NCBI GenBank assembly: GCA_034519525.1
Contig: JAXHOJ010000037.1
Location: forward strand, 62,001-126,000
Reading direction: 5' to 3'
Source of the DNA: Gemmobacter sp034519525
Lineage (GTDB): Bacteria > Pseudomonadota > Alphaproteobacteria > Rhodobacterales > Rhodobacteraceae
DNA: 64,000 bases
The notes beneath the pieces are model-generated. The model was not told the origin of the DNA, searched no databases, and saw nothing but the letters and a program-made list of their open reading frames with translations. Below, piece by piece: positions 24,449-33,148 of the stretch (positions within the stretch are counted from its first letter, which is position 1; each line of letters opens with the position of its first letter). Both the position numbers and the translations under genes were made by a program.

Positions 24449-25225
24449 ATGGCGGCATATCCGACGAGTTTCGACCGGGACGACCTTCTGAAATGCGCAC
24501 GCGGGGAGCTGTTCGGCCCCGGCAATGCACAGCTTCCGGCGCCGCCGATGCTGATGATGGACCGGATCACCGAGATTTCCGAGGATGGCGGCGAACATGG
24601 CAAGGGCCATGTGGTGGCCGAATTCGACATCACGCCCGATCTGTGGTTCTTCGATTGCCACTTCCCCGGCAATCCGATCATGCCCGGCTGCCTGGGCCTT
24701 GACGGTTTGTGGCAGCTGACCGGCTTCAACCTGGGCTGGCGCGGCTGGCAGGGTCGCGGCTATGCGCTGGGTGTGGGCGAGGTCAAGCTGACCGGCATGG
24801 TGCGCCCCGATCGCAAGATGCTGCGCTATTTTGTCGATTTCACCAAGGCCGTGCAGACCCGCCGCCTGACCATGGGCGTCGCCGATGGCCGGGTCGAGGC
24901 GGATGGCGAGACCATCTATCTTGTCAAGGATATGAAGGTCGCGCTGATCGAGCCAGCTGAGGGTTTCGGCTACAAGCGCAGCATCCTGTCGGCCTTATCT
25001 GGCCTCGATACCTGCCCGGCCCCCTGCCGGCTTCCCCCTCCCGCCCCCCCCCCCCCCCCCCCCCCCGGCGCCCGCTGGCCTAAACAGGCCAGAGATTTTT
25101 ACGGAGGCCCCCATGCGTCGCGTCGTCATCACCGGCATCGGCATCGTCTCGCCCATCGGCAATACTGCCGCCGAGGTGGAAGCCAGCCTGCGCGCCGGGA
25201 AATCCGGCATTGTTGCTGCCCCTGA
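24449..25225 (+). CDS. fabA: 3-hydroxydecanoyl-ACP dehydratase/isomerase FabA with aberrant 3' end
   Basis: Start ATG 24449 (MAAYPTSFDRDDLLKCARGE) with GGAG upstream. Active-site histidine in FFDCHFPGNPIMPG and aspartate in LGLDGLWQL are intact. The family ends after VKDMKVAL at about residue 170 (~24951), but here no stop follows: the frame reads IEPAEGFGYKRS, through a 23-C tract, and on into fabB in another frame until 25225. A TGA is present at 24957 in an adjacent frame, so a single-base indel near 24950 explains the missing stop. The functional enzyme is probably ~170 residues. Confidence 0.88.
   Translation: MAAYPTSFDRDDLLKCARGELFGPGNAQLPAPPMLMMDRITEISEDGGEHGKGHVVAEFDITPDLWFFDCHFPGNPIMPGCLGLDGLWQLTGFNLGWRGWQGRGYALGVGEVKLTGMVRPDRKMLRYFVDFTKAVQTRRLTMGVADGRVEADGETIYLVKDMKVALIEPAEGFGYKRSILSALSGLDTCPAPCRLPPPAPPPPPPPGARWPKQARDFYGGPHASRRHHRHRHRLAHRQYCRRGGSQPARREIRHCCCP
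25044..25066. repeat. 23-nt poly-C tract between fabA and fabB
   Basis: Uninterrupted run of 23 C, 46 bp upstream of the fabB ATG. With the current length the open fabA frame continues out of phase with fabB; one base fewer would join FabA in frame to FabB; one more would end at TAA (25080-25082). It may be a phase-variable tract or an assembly artefact. Confidence 0.9.
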
Positions 25226-26342
25226 ATATGCCGAGCGCGGCTTCCGCAGCCAGGTGCACGGGATGCCGCAGATCGTGCTGGAAGACCATATCGACAAGCG
25301 CGACCTGCGCTTCATGGGCCCCGGCGCCGCCTATAACTTCATCGCCATGCGTCAGGCCATCGCCGACAGCGGCCTGACCGAGGCCGAGGTTTCGAACGAA
25401 CGCGCGGGCCTCATCATGGGCTCCGGTGGTCCCTCCACCTCGAACTTCTTCCAGGCGCATAACATCGTGGTGGAAAAGGGCGCGCCCAAGCGGATGGGGC
25501 CCTTCATGGTCACCCGCTGCATGAGCAGCACCAATTCCGCCTGCCTTGCCACGCCGTTCAAGATCAAGGGCGTGAACTATTCGATCACCTCGGCCTGTTC
25601 CACCAGCGCGCATTGCATCGGCAATGGCACCGAGCTGATCCAGATGGGCAAGCAGGACATCGTCTTTGCCGGCGGCGGCGAGGAACTGGACTGGACGCTG
25701 TCCTGCCTGTTCGATGCCATGGGCGCCATGTCGTCGAAATACAACGACAGCCCCGCCACGGCCAGCCGGGCGTTTGACGCCACGCGCGACGGCTTCGTGA
25801 TCGCGGGCGGCGGCGGCGTGGTGGTTCTGGAAGAGCTGAACCACGCGCTGGCCCGCGGCGCCAAGATCTATGCCGAAGTCACCGGCTATGGCGCCACCTC
25901 CGATGGCCATGACATGGTCGCGCCCTCGGGTGAGGGCGGCGAACGGTCGATGCGGCTGGCGGTCGCCACCCTGCCGGAAGGCCGCAAGATCAGCTACATC
26001 AACGCCCATGGCACCTCGACCCCCGCAGGCGATGTGACCGAGGTGAAGGCGATCCGCCGCGTCTTCGGTGAAGGCAATGTGCCGCCGATCTCTTCCACCA
26101 AATCGCTGACCGGGCACAGCCTGGGCGCAACGGGTGTGCATGAGGCGATCTATTCGCTGCTGATGCTGCAGGGCAGCTTCATCACCGCTTCGGCCAATGT
26201 GACGCAGCTGGACCCGGAACTGAAACCCGAAGAAATCGCCACCACCTATCGTGAAGGGGTGGAGCTGGACAGCGTGCTGTCCAACAGCTTTGGCTTCGGC
26301 GGCACCAATGCCACCCTGGTGATGAGCAAATTCCGCGACTGA
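25113..26342 (+). CDS. fabB: 3-oxoacyl-ACP synthase I FabB
   Basis: 409 residues, ATG 25113 preceded by GGAGG. Thiolase-fold condensing enzyme with the catalytic triad visible: cysteine in SITSACSTSAHCIG, histidine in NAHGTSTPAGDVTEV and histidine in TKSLTGHSLGATG; C-terminal SNSFGFGGTNATLV. Extends cis-unsaturated acyl chains produced by FabA, so fabA-fabB together supply unsaturated fatty acids. Cotranscribed with fabI. Confidence 0.95.
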   Translation: MRRVVITGIGIVSPIGNTAAEVEASLRAGKSGIVAAPEYAERGFRSQVHGMPQIVLEDHIDKRDLRFMGPGAAYNFIAMRQAIADSGLTEAEVSNERAGLIMGSGGPSTSNFFQAHNIVVEKGAPKRMGPFMVTRCMSSTNSACLATPFKIKGVNYSITSACSTSAHCIGNGTELIQMGKQDIVFAGGGEELDWTLSCLFDAMGAMSSKYNDSPATASRAFDATRDGFVIAGGGGVVVLEELNHALARGAKIYAEVTGYGATSDGHDMVAPSGEGGERSMRLAVATLPEGRKISYINAHGTSTPAGDVTEVKAIRRVFGEGNVPPISSTKSLTGHSLGATGVHEAIYSLLMLQGSFITASANVTQLDPELKPEEIATTYREGVELDSVLSNSFGFGGTNATLVMSKFRD

Positions 26343-26409
26343 CACTTCCGCGACTGACCATGCGGGAGGGCGCCGCCCTCCCCTTTCCCCCCGCCAACCG
26401 GAGGCTTGA

Positions 26410-27198
26410 ATGGCTGAACTGATGAAGGGCAAGCGCGGCCTTGTCATGGGCGTTGCCAATGAACGGTCGATTGCCTGGGGCATCGCCAAGGCGCTGGCCG
26501 ACGAAGGCGCAGAGCTGGCGTTCTCCTATCAGGGCGAGGCCTTCGGCAAACGGGTCGAACCGCTGGCGGCCTCGGTCGGCAGCGATTTTCTGGTAGATGT
26601 CGATGTCACCAATGATGACAGCCTCGATGCCTGCTTCGGCGCGCTGAAGGAGCGCTGGGGCACGATGGATTTCCTGATCCATGCCATCGCCTTTTCCGAC
26701 AAGACGGAGCTGACCGGCCGCTTCATCAACACCAGCCGTGGCAATTTCAAACATTCGCTGGATATCTCGTGCTTTTCCTTCATCGACGTGTCGCGCCGCG
26801 CCGCCGAGATGATGCCGGAGGGTGGCAGCCTGATTACCCTCACCTTCCAGGGCTCCAACCGCGTGACGCCGAATTACAATGTGATGGGCGTCGCCAAGGC
26901 GGCACTGGAAAGCGCCACGCGCTATCTGGCCAATGATCTGGGGCCGCAGGGGGTGCGCGTCAACGCCATCTCGCCCGGGCCGATGAAGACGCTGGCCGGG
27001 GCCGCCATCGGCGGGGCGCGGGCCACCTATCGCCATACGGAAAGCAATGCCCCGCTGCGCAGCAATGCCACGCTGGAGGCTGTGGGCGGCACCGCCGTCT
27101 GGCTGTGTTCCGATTACGGCGCCTTTACCACGGGCGAGGTTGTGCGGGTGGATGGCGGCTTCCATGTGCTGGGGATGCCGCAGGCCGAAAACCTCTGA
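26410..27198 (+). CDS. fabI: Enoyl-ACP reductase (NADH) FabI
   Basis: 262 residues, ATG 26410 with GGAGG upstream. SDR fold: cofactor segment GLVMGVANERSIAWGIAK, and active site Y-x6-K in YNVMGVAKAALE; ISPGPMKTLAG loop over the active site. Last reductive step of fatty-acid elongation. Third gene of fabA-fabB-fabI and followed by a strong terminator. Confidence 0.95.
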   Translation: MAELMKGKRGLVMGVANERSIAWGIAKALADEGAELAFSYQGEAFGKRVEPLAASVGSDFLVDVDVTNDDSLDACFGALKERWGTMDFLIHAIAFSDKTELTGRFINTSRGNFKHSLDISCFSFIDVSRRAAEMMPEGGSLITLTFQGSNRVTPNYNVMGVAKAALESATRYLANDLGPQGVRVNAISPGPMKTLAGAAIGGARATYRHTESNAPLRSNATLEAVGGTAVWLCSDYGAFTTGEVVRVDGGFHVLGMPQAENL

Positions 27199-27214
27199 TC
27201 TGCCTGAAAAATCC

Positions 27215-27244
27215 AAAGGCCGCAGCCCCGCGCTGCGGCCTTTT
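27215..27244 (+). terminator. Terminator after fabI
   Basis: AAAGGCCGCAG (27215-27225) pairs with CTGCGGCCTTT (27233-27243), ending in TTTT. Ends the fabABI unit. Confidence 0.9.
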
Positions 27245-27387
27245 CCTTTGCCCACCCCGGCCTTTTCCTGCCCGGCCACAGCTTTTGCCCAACCGCGCAC
27301 GGGAACCGCCTCCCCCCTCTTGCACAGCCCGGGATCGTCGGCTATCTGAAGGGAAGAACTTGCCAGTGGCTGATCGCCACAGCCCGA

Positions 27388-27461
27388 GCGGGCGTTGTGT
27401 AATGGTAAGACCCCTGCCTTCCAAGCAGGAGACGCGGGTTCGATTCCCGCCGCCCGCTCCA
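27388..27461 (+). tRNA. tRNA-Gly (anticodon TCC)
   Basis: Acceptor GCGGGCG (27388-27394) pairs with CGCCCGC (27451-27457), discriminator T, encoded CCA at 27459-27461. Anticodon stem CCTGC/GCAGG with loop CTTCCAA gives anticodon TCC. T arm GCGGG-TTCGATT-CCCGC is perfect. The 137 bp after it (27462-27598) hold nothing recognisable. Confidence 0.97.
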
Positions 27462-27598
27462 GAAGTTCTTACAAATCCCCGGTTTCACGGCAGAAAACCA
27501 CCGAAGCCGAATTGCCCCCGCACCGGCCGGTTCAGCCTCGCCGTCACCCGGCGCCCCCTCTGCCGCGCCGACAGCCCGGCGGCGGCAGGGGGCCCGTA

Positions 27599-28318
27599 TC
27601 ACTCGGAAATCCGGGTGAAATCATAGACCGCAAAGGTCCGGCAATCCGCCATGCCCGCGGCGGCCAGCAGCGCATTGCTGCCGTCCCCCGTCGCAATGCG
27701 CAGACGCAGCGTCGCCGTCGCCCGATCCGGGGCAGTCAGCGTTGCCGTCGCGCTGCTGGTCACCGTCAGCGCCTTGTTCTGCGGCACCTTGATGCGCCCG
27801 GCAAAGCTGCCCGGCCCCTTCTCGATCCATTCCACCGCATTGCTGCCGCCAGAGGCCAGCTTGCCGGGATGGAACCGCCCGCCCTCCCAGACGACCTGCA
27901 CGGTTGTCTCCATACCGGCGGCGATGGCCGGCACCATCTCGGCAACCTGTGGATGGCATCCCGTCATGGATTGCACCCGCACGCTTCCCTGCCACTTTCC
28001 GTCACGCGGGATGATCGGATCGAACAGCGCCATCTCGCACCGCCCTTCGCCCCCGGCGATCTGATGCACCTCGTCCGGCGTCAGCGGCGACAGATAGGCT
28101 TCGCCCCTGTAGGTCACATAGGTGCCCTGCACGGCCCCGGCGGGCAAATCCTGCCCCGTCAGGAAGGACAACGCTTCCAGATCGAACGCTGACAGGGTGC
28201 ATTGGCAGCCCGCATCGCCGCAGTTCGCCATCACGATCTTTTCGCCAGTCATCTGCTGGGCCTGTGCCAGCCCGGACCAGAGTGCCAGAAGCGCGCTGAC
28301 AAGGATATATCGGTTCAT
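27599..28318 (-). CDS. Secreted protein of unknown function downstream of vWA gene
   Basis: 239 residues from ATG 28318; GGAG sits 8 nt before it, whereas ATG 28324 is too close. Signal peptide MNRYILVSALLALWSGLAQA. The mature N-terminus contains a CGDAGCQC cluster, more cysteines at CEMALFD, SMTGCHPQ and MADCRTF, and a C-terminal beta-rich half. No family recognised. It starts 5 bp after the stop of the vWA-protein gene, so the two are an operon and may act together in the periplasm. Confidence 0.8.
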   Translation of the reverse strand: MNRYILVSALLALWSGLAQAQQMTGEKIVMANCGDAGCQCTLSAFDLEALSFLTGQDLPAGAVQGTYVTYRGEAYLSPLTPDEVHQIAGGEGRCEMALFDPIIPRDGKWQGSVRVQSMTGCHPQVAEMVPAIAAGMETTVQVVWEGGRFHPGKLASGGSNAVEWIEKGPGSFAGRIKVPQNKALTVTSSATATLTAPDRATATLRLRIATGDGSNALLAAAGMADCRTFAVYDFTRISE

Positions 28319-28323
28319 CGGCA

Positions 28324-30603
28324 TCACTCCTTGGGCGCAAATTGCGGGGCGAGGATTTCCAGCAGGTTCAACCCTTCGGGCATCTGCAACCGCGTCCCCT
28401 TGATCCGGTCGGCCAGATCGCCCCCGTCCCCAGCCGGGGCAGAACCGGCCGTGGCCTCCTCGGAAACACCATAGTCCAGCGTGGCCTCGATCATCCGGTA
28501 GGCTTGCAGATCTTCCCCCGCCAGCCCTGCATCCCGGCAAACCTGCCCTATGCGGATCTCTGCGCAGGGGCCAAGCATGGCATCCCATTGCCGCGGGTTC
28601 ACCGCAACCAGCGCAGTGCCGCGATCCGCGCGCAGCGGCATGAATGTGGCAAAGACCGCAGGCCCGCTGACCCCCGCCGCCGTCGTCAGCAAGACAGGAT
28701 CCTCCATGCCCCAACCGGCGGGCAGGCCAAGCTGCAATCCGGTTTCCTTGTCATGCACGAAACAGGGCAGATCGCCGTCGCACATCCACGCAAAGGGAGT
28801 GCCGTCGCCCGGCGTCGCGCCATAGCGGGGCCGGGCCATCGTCACCTCGGGCGCCATCCCTGCGGCAACCTGCAGCACGGCCAGATAGGTTGCCCCCCCG
28901 GCACCGTCGTGCCGCCCCCGGATCAGCCATGGCCCCGGATCAAGCTGTGTTTCCCAGGCCCCCGGACGCGCCGCCCCACTGGCCAGCAACGGGCTGTCCT
29001 GCCCACCCAGCGGAAAAGCCTCCCAGGTCGCAAAGACACCGTCATAGACCCCCTTGATCCGCAGAGGCACCGGGCCTGCCTGCCCCGTCGTGTCCGATAC
29101 CGCGTCATCCTCCTCGCCCGCAGGCGAAAGCGCCGGTGAAAGCGGGATGACAAAGCGGTTCTCGGCCCCCGCCGCCACGGCAATACGGCCCGCAAAGACC
29201 TGATCGCCCGCCATGCCCGTCACATCATAAAGGCCGGGCAGAAAATCCGCATTCACCGGCCCGGCCACGCCTTCGGGCATGGCCCAGGCTTCGGGCGGCA
29301 GGCCCTGCCCCTCCACCGGCACGGCAGACCAGACCACGCTGAACGCCATGCCGCCCGCATCGGCCTCGATCACCACCGGCAAAGGTGCGGGCCCCACATC
29401 CGGCAGCACGGCATCATCGGGCAGAACCGTCAGGGGCGCGGTCGCGATCACCTCGGTATCCGACAGTTTGTAGCGCAGCTCATACGCCCCCGGCGCATCG
29501 GGTGCAGTCATCACCAGCGGATTGCCCGCGCTGACATAGGCATAGGACAGATAGCTGTCGCTTCCCGCTTCTGCGATCTGGATATTGTCATAGGGCGCAT
29601 TCGGCCCTGTCCAGCTGATGGCAAATTCGCGGCCCGCCAGCACCTGTGCCGGAACAGTCATCGTCACAGGCGCCTCTGTCACCTCGATCTGACGGGTGGC
29701 GATCACGGTCTGATCGCGGAACTTGTAGCGCAGTTCGTAAATCCCGGGCGTGCCCGGCATCAACAGGCTGACCGGATTGCCTGCCTTCACATATTCCCAG
29801 CCCCATCTCTCGCCATTCCCCGGCAGGCCGATCTCGATCGTGTCCAGTTCCGCCGCAGGCCCTGTCCAGCCCACCGCGACCGGCTGCCCCATCGGGGCGG
29901 TTGCCGGGGCTTCCAGCGTGGCTTCGGGCAGGGGTTCCTGCGGCGGCTGGGGTGGCTGCGGCTCTGCCGCCACCACGGTGGCCTGCAAGGCCTCGGCAAG
30001 GGCGGTGGCATCGCTGGCCTGGAAATACCGCCCGCCGGTGTTTTCCGCCAGACAGGCCACCTGCGCGCCCTCCTCTGCCGAAAGGCCAAAGCCGATGACA
30101 TGGGCGGTGAAATCCAGCCCCGCCGCCTCAAGCTCCTGGCCCAGCGCGCAGGGGTCGGCCGCACAGGTTTCCAGCCCGTCCGTCACCAGCACGACCGTCG
30201 CCGCCTCTTCGCCAAAGCGCAGGGCCTCGGCCGCCTGGCGCACCGCGTCGGAAAGTGGCGTCTTGCCCAGAAACCGCATCCCGTTCACCGCATCGCGGAT
30301 CTGCGCTGCGGTTCCGGGCGCAGGCGGCACCATCAGTTCAATATCGCCGCAATTGCCCTTTTCCCGGTGGCCATAGGCCAGCAGCCCCAGCGCCTGCCCC
30401 TCGGGAATGGTGTCCAGCACCCCGGCGACGGTCTCGCGGGCAATCTCCAGCTTGGGCCGCCCGTCGATCTGCCCCCACATCGAGCCGGAGCCATCCATCA
30501 CGATGATGGTGGCCGGCGTGTCAGCCAAGGCCAGCCCGGCGCTCAGCCCGCCCGCCGCCGCCCATGCCAGCACCGATACCCCGGCCCGCCAGTAATCCCG
30601 CAT
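28324..30603 (-). CDS. Secreted von Willebrand factor A domain protein with tandem Ig-like repeats
   Basis: 759 residues; ATG 30603 preferred over 30618 because GGGAG is 8-9 nt upstream. Signal peptide ending ALADTPA. vWA domain at about residues 28-205 with the MIDAS DGSGSMWGQ, a threonine in GKTPLSDAV and DGLETC. Then a proline/glutamate linker (PQPPQPPQEP) and two tandem ~90-residue repeats, both containing AGNP followed by a YELRYK strand and VIAT. The C-terminal ~350 residues are unrecognised. MIDAS-type domains bind metal and protein ligands; the partner is unknown. Forms a two-gene unit with the secreted protein downstream. Confidence 0.88.
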   Translation of the reverse strand: MRDYWRAGVSVLAWAAAGGLSAGLALADTPATIIVMDGSGSMWGQIDGRPKLEIARETVAGVLDTIPEGQALGLLAYGHREKGNCGDIELMVPPAPGTAAQIRDAVNGMRFLGKTPLSDAVRQAAEALRFGEEAATVVLVTDGLETCAADPCALGQELEAAGLDFTAHVIGFGLSAEEGAQVACLAENTGGRYFQASDATALAEALQATVVAAEPQPPQPPQEPLPEATLEAPATAPMGQPVAVGWTGPAAELDTIEIGLPGNGERWGWEYVKAGNPVSLLMPGTPGIYELRYKFRDQTVIATRQIEVTEAPVTMTVPAQVLAGREFAISWTGPNAPYDNIQIAEAGSDSYLSYAYVSAGNPLVMTAPDAPGAYELRYKLSDTEVIATAPLTVLPDDAVLPDVGPAPLPVVIEADAGGMAFSVVWSAVPVEGQGLPPEAWAMPEGVAGPVNADFLPGLYDVTGMAGDQVFAGRIAVAAGAENRFVIPLSPALSPAGEEDDAVSDTTGQAGPVPLRIKGVYDGVFATWEAFPLGGQDSPLLASGAARPGAWETQLDPGPWLIRGRHDGAGGATYLAVLQVAAGMAPEVTMARPRYGATPGDGTPFAWMCDGDLPCFVHDKETGLQLGLPAGWGMEDPVLLTTAAGVSGPAVFATFMPLRADRGTALVAVNPRQWDAMLGPCAEIRIGQVCRDAGLAGEDLQAYRMIEATLDYGVSEEATAGSAPAGDGGDLADRIKGTRLQMPEGLNLLEILAPQFAPKE

Positions 30604-30701
30604 CTTCCACTCTCCCATTGCGCCAGATGACTATCGCGCGAAAGGGCGGGCCAATCTTGGGCTGGGCGGCACCCGCATGGGGGCCAGCGGCACAGACCCG
30701 G

Positions 30702-31652
30702 TCACGGCCCCAGCGCCCGCACCTCGGATGGGGTGGTACCAAAGGTCGCCCGGAACCGTGCATTGAACCAGGAAATATCCCCGAACCCGGCATTCAGCGC
30801 GATCTGGCTGATGGATTGCCCGGCATGGCGCGGGTCGGTCAGCTGCCGATGCACCCGCATCAGACGCCGCGCCGCGACGTGATCGCTGAACGAGGCCCCT
30901 TCCTGTGCAAAAAGGCTGCGCAGATAGCGGTCGGAAATGCCGTGCCGAGCCGCGATCCAGGACGAGCTCAGATCCGGGTTGCACAGATTGGTCTCGATAT
31001 CGGATCGGATCGCCTTCAACCGCGCCGCCCGCGCCCCACGACCCTGCGCAACCATCTGTGCATCTCGGTCGGCCCCCAGGGCCAGGATCAGCAGATCCTG
31101 CAGATGGGCCGCGCAAAGCTGCAGCTGGTCGGGCGGCAAAGTCGCCGCCTCAAGATGCAGCGCCCGCGCATAGGCGATCAGCAGCCGCCATTGCGGCGTG
31201 GCATCCGAAACCTGCCGCAGCGCCGGGTTCATCCCCGGGCTGGCCGCCAGCAATGCGGCCCGTGGCACAGAGACATACAGCACCCGGCTGCTTTCTGGCA
31301 CGAAATGCGCAATACCCGGCACTTCGCTTGGGTCCAGATAGATCTGCCCCGGCGCACATTCGACCTCTGCCCCGCGCTCCTGCCGGATGGAAAACCCACC
31401 CGACAAAGGCACATGCAGCAGGATGTTATCGCCGGTTTCCGCGGCCAGAACCGCCGTGCGCCGCGTCCTGCAGGGCGAGTGCTGCGTATCTGCAATCACC
31501 ACCTCGGGCAGAACCGCAATCGAGGTGGAAGAGGTATAGGCGCCATCCAAAGGCTCGATGGCCAGCTTGCAGATATTGGCGGCCATGGTTTCGAATTCAG
31601 CCACCCGTCGGCGGCTGTCAAGATCGGCGGTGCGCAAGACAAAATGGCTCAT
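30702..31652 (-). CDS. AraC-family transcriptional regulator
   Basis: 316 residues from ATG 31652 (GAGG 5 nt upstream). C-terminal ~100 residues carry two helix-turn-helix units: SSSWIAARHGISDRYLRSLF and ISQIALNAGFGDISWFNARF, then RATFGTTPSEVR, the AraC/XylS signature. The N-terminal part resembles the AraC-type ligand/dimer domain (VLPEVVIADTQH, CAPGQIYLDPSEVP). Target genes unknown; the vWA operon downstream in the same direction is a possible one. The 192 bp between its start and nadD hold nothing I recognise beyond promoter space. Confidence 0.9.
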   Translation of the reverse strand: MSHFVLRTADLDSRRRVAEFETMAANICKLAIEPLDGAYTSSTSIAVLPEVVIADTQHSPCRTRRTAVLAAETGDNILLHVPLSGGFSIRQERGAEVECAPGQIYLDPSEVPGIAHFVPESSRVLYVSVPRAALLAASPGMNPALRQVSDATPQWRLLIAYARALHLEAATLPPDQLQLCAAHLQDLLILALGADRDAQMVAQGRGARAARLKAIRSDIETNLCNPDLSSSWIAARHGISDRYLRSLFAQEGASFSDHVAARRLMRVHRQLTDPRHAGQSISQIALNAGFGDISWFNARFRATFGTTPSEVRALGP

Positions 31653-31844
31653 GACAACCTCGGGCTCCTCCACCCCTTTGATCGCCCACCATTCTAACCC
31701 GGCACACCGGCCGAAGTCGCCGGGAAAACGGCGCCCTCCTTGCTGTCACGCAAGGGGCCGGCACCTGCCACCATCCCGATGCCCCCCTGCCGCAAAGAGC
31801 TGCCAGCCACCCTGTCCCTGCTGCGGCCCCGCGGTCCCGCTGGC

Positions 31845-32498
31845 TCAGCCCGCCTTCTGCGGCCCCATCTTCTGCGGCCCCCCCGGCTGCGATACCGCCT
31901 GCCCCCAATCCCCCCGCGCCCGGATCTCGCTGGAAGATTGCGCCAGCATCGGCATATCGGCAAAGGCCCAGGCCGGGGGCGGCATATGGCCCAGCCGCCC
32001 GATGGCCGCCCCGCTGATCTGCTCGCCTGCATAGACCCGCGCCGCCCGGCCCATCCGCGCCTTCAGCCCCGATCCGGGCCGCGCCAGCACGCCGAGCGCC
32101 ACATGGCGCATGATCCATTCCCAATTGTCCCAGCGGTGGAACTGCACCAGATTGTCCGCCCCCATCAGCCAGACGAAACGCACCCCCGGATAAACCGCCA
32201 TCAGCCGCGCCAGCGTGGCGGCGGTATAGCGGGTGCCCAGCCGTGCCTCCAGATCGGTGATCTCCACCCGGGGATGCCGCATCAACGCCCGCGCCCGCTG
32301 CAACCTGTCGGCCATCGGCGCGGGCTGGCGCGCCTTCAGCGGGTTGCCGGGGCTGACCAGCCACCACACCCGATCCAGCCCGAACCGGCGCAACGCCTCT
32401 TGGGTGATATGCACATGGCCTTCATGGGCCGGATCGAAGGATCCCCCCAGAAGGCCGATCACCATCCCCCGCGTCGCCCGGGGAAAACCCTGCCGCAT
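31845..32498 (-). CDS. nadD: Nicotinate-nucleotide adenylyltransferase NadD
   Basis: 217 residues from ATG 32498 with GGAG 8 nt upstream. Nucleotidyltransferase motifs GLLGGSFDPAHEGHVH (with the catalytic H-x-G-H) and SSSEIRAR near the C-terminus. It adenylates nicotinate mononucleotide in NAD synthesis. The last residues repeat GGPQKMGPQKAG, a small tandem repeat in the 3' end. Divergent from the GNAT gene. Confidence 0.93.
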   Translation of the reverse strand: MRQGFPRATRGMVIGLLGGSFDPAHEGHVHITQEALRRFGLDRVWWLVSPGNPLKARQPAPMADRLQRARALMRHPRVEITDLEARLGTRYTAATLARLMAVYPGVRFVWLMGADNLVQFHRWDNWEWIMRHVALGVLARPGSGLKARMGRAARVYAGEQISGAAIGRLGHMPPPAWAFADMPMLAQSSSEIRARGDWGQAVSQPGGPQKMGPQKAG

Positions 32499-32576
32499 AT
32501 TTCGTTCTCCGTTTGGCTGTTCAAAACATGGCGGTCGCGGCTTGCCAAGCGGAATTGATACGCGCCACAAAGGCAT

Positions 32577-33056
32577 ATGTCACAGATCCACCTTGCCCCC
32601 TGCCCCATCACCGCGCCCGAAGCCCAGGCCTGCATGGCCGCCTATTTCGCAGAACTGAGCCTGCGTTTCGGCCAGACCTTCGCGCCCCGCCCGGTGGATC
32701 CCGATACTCTGGCCATGGCACCCCCGCGCGGTCTGTTCCTGATCGCACAGCAGGCCGGGCGGCCGGTCGGCTGTGTCGGCCTGCGCAGCAGCGCCGAGGG
32801 CATCGGCCCGGGCTGCGGCGAGGTAAAGCGCCTCTGGGTCGCGGCCGAGGCGCGGGGACAAGGTCTGGCCCGCCGCCTGATGGCCGGGATCGAGACTGCG
32901 GCGCGCGATATGGGGCTGACCCACCTGCGCCTCGACACCAGCCGCCACCTGCCCGAGGCACAGGCGCTTTATCTGCGTGACGGCTGGCAGGAAATCGCGG
33001 CCTACAACAGCAACCCCCATGCCGATCACTGGTTCGAAAAACGCCTGATCGCCTGA
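32577..33056 (+). CDS. GNAT-family N-acetyltransferase
   Basis: 159 residues. Acetyl-CoA loop VAAEARGQGLARRLMAGIE (R/Q-x-x-G-x-G/A) at about residues 88-106, preceded by the beta4 strand GEVKRLWV and followed by LRLDTSRHLPEAQALYLRDG. Substrate unknown. Starts 78 bp from the divergent nadD. Confidence 0.88.
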   Translation: MSQIHLAPCPITAPEAQACMAAYFAELSLRFGQTFAPRPVDPDTLAMAPPRGLFLIAQQAGRPVGCVGLRSSAEGIGPGCGEVKRLWVAAEARGQGLARRLMAGIETAARDMGLTHLRLDTSRHLPEAQALYLRDGWQEIAAYNSNPHADHWFEKRLIA

Positions 33057-33148
33057 CGTTCCAGACCACTGGCGGCGCGGGCCTGCGTTGCCCTTTCCCG
33101 CCGATTTCGCTACAAGCCCCGCAAAGACTGGCGCATCCGAGGGAAATC

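Noticed and set aside
24449..25225. FabA with a long C-terminal extension as a new domain
   Set aside because: The extension is encoded by a poly-C tract and by fabB in the wrong frame; no domain-like sequence.
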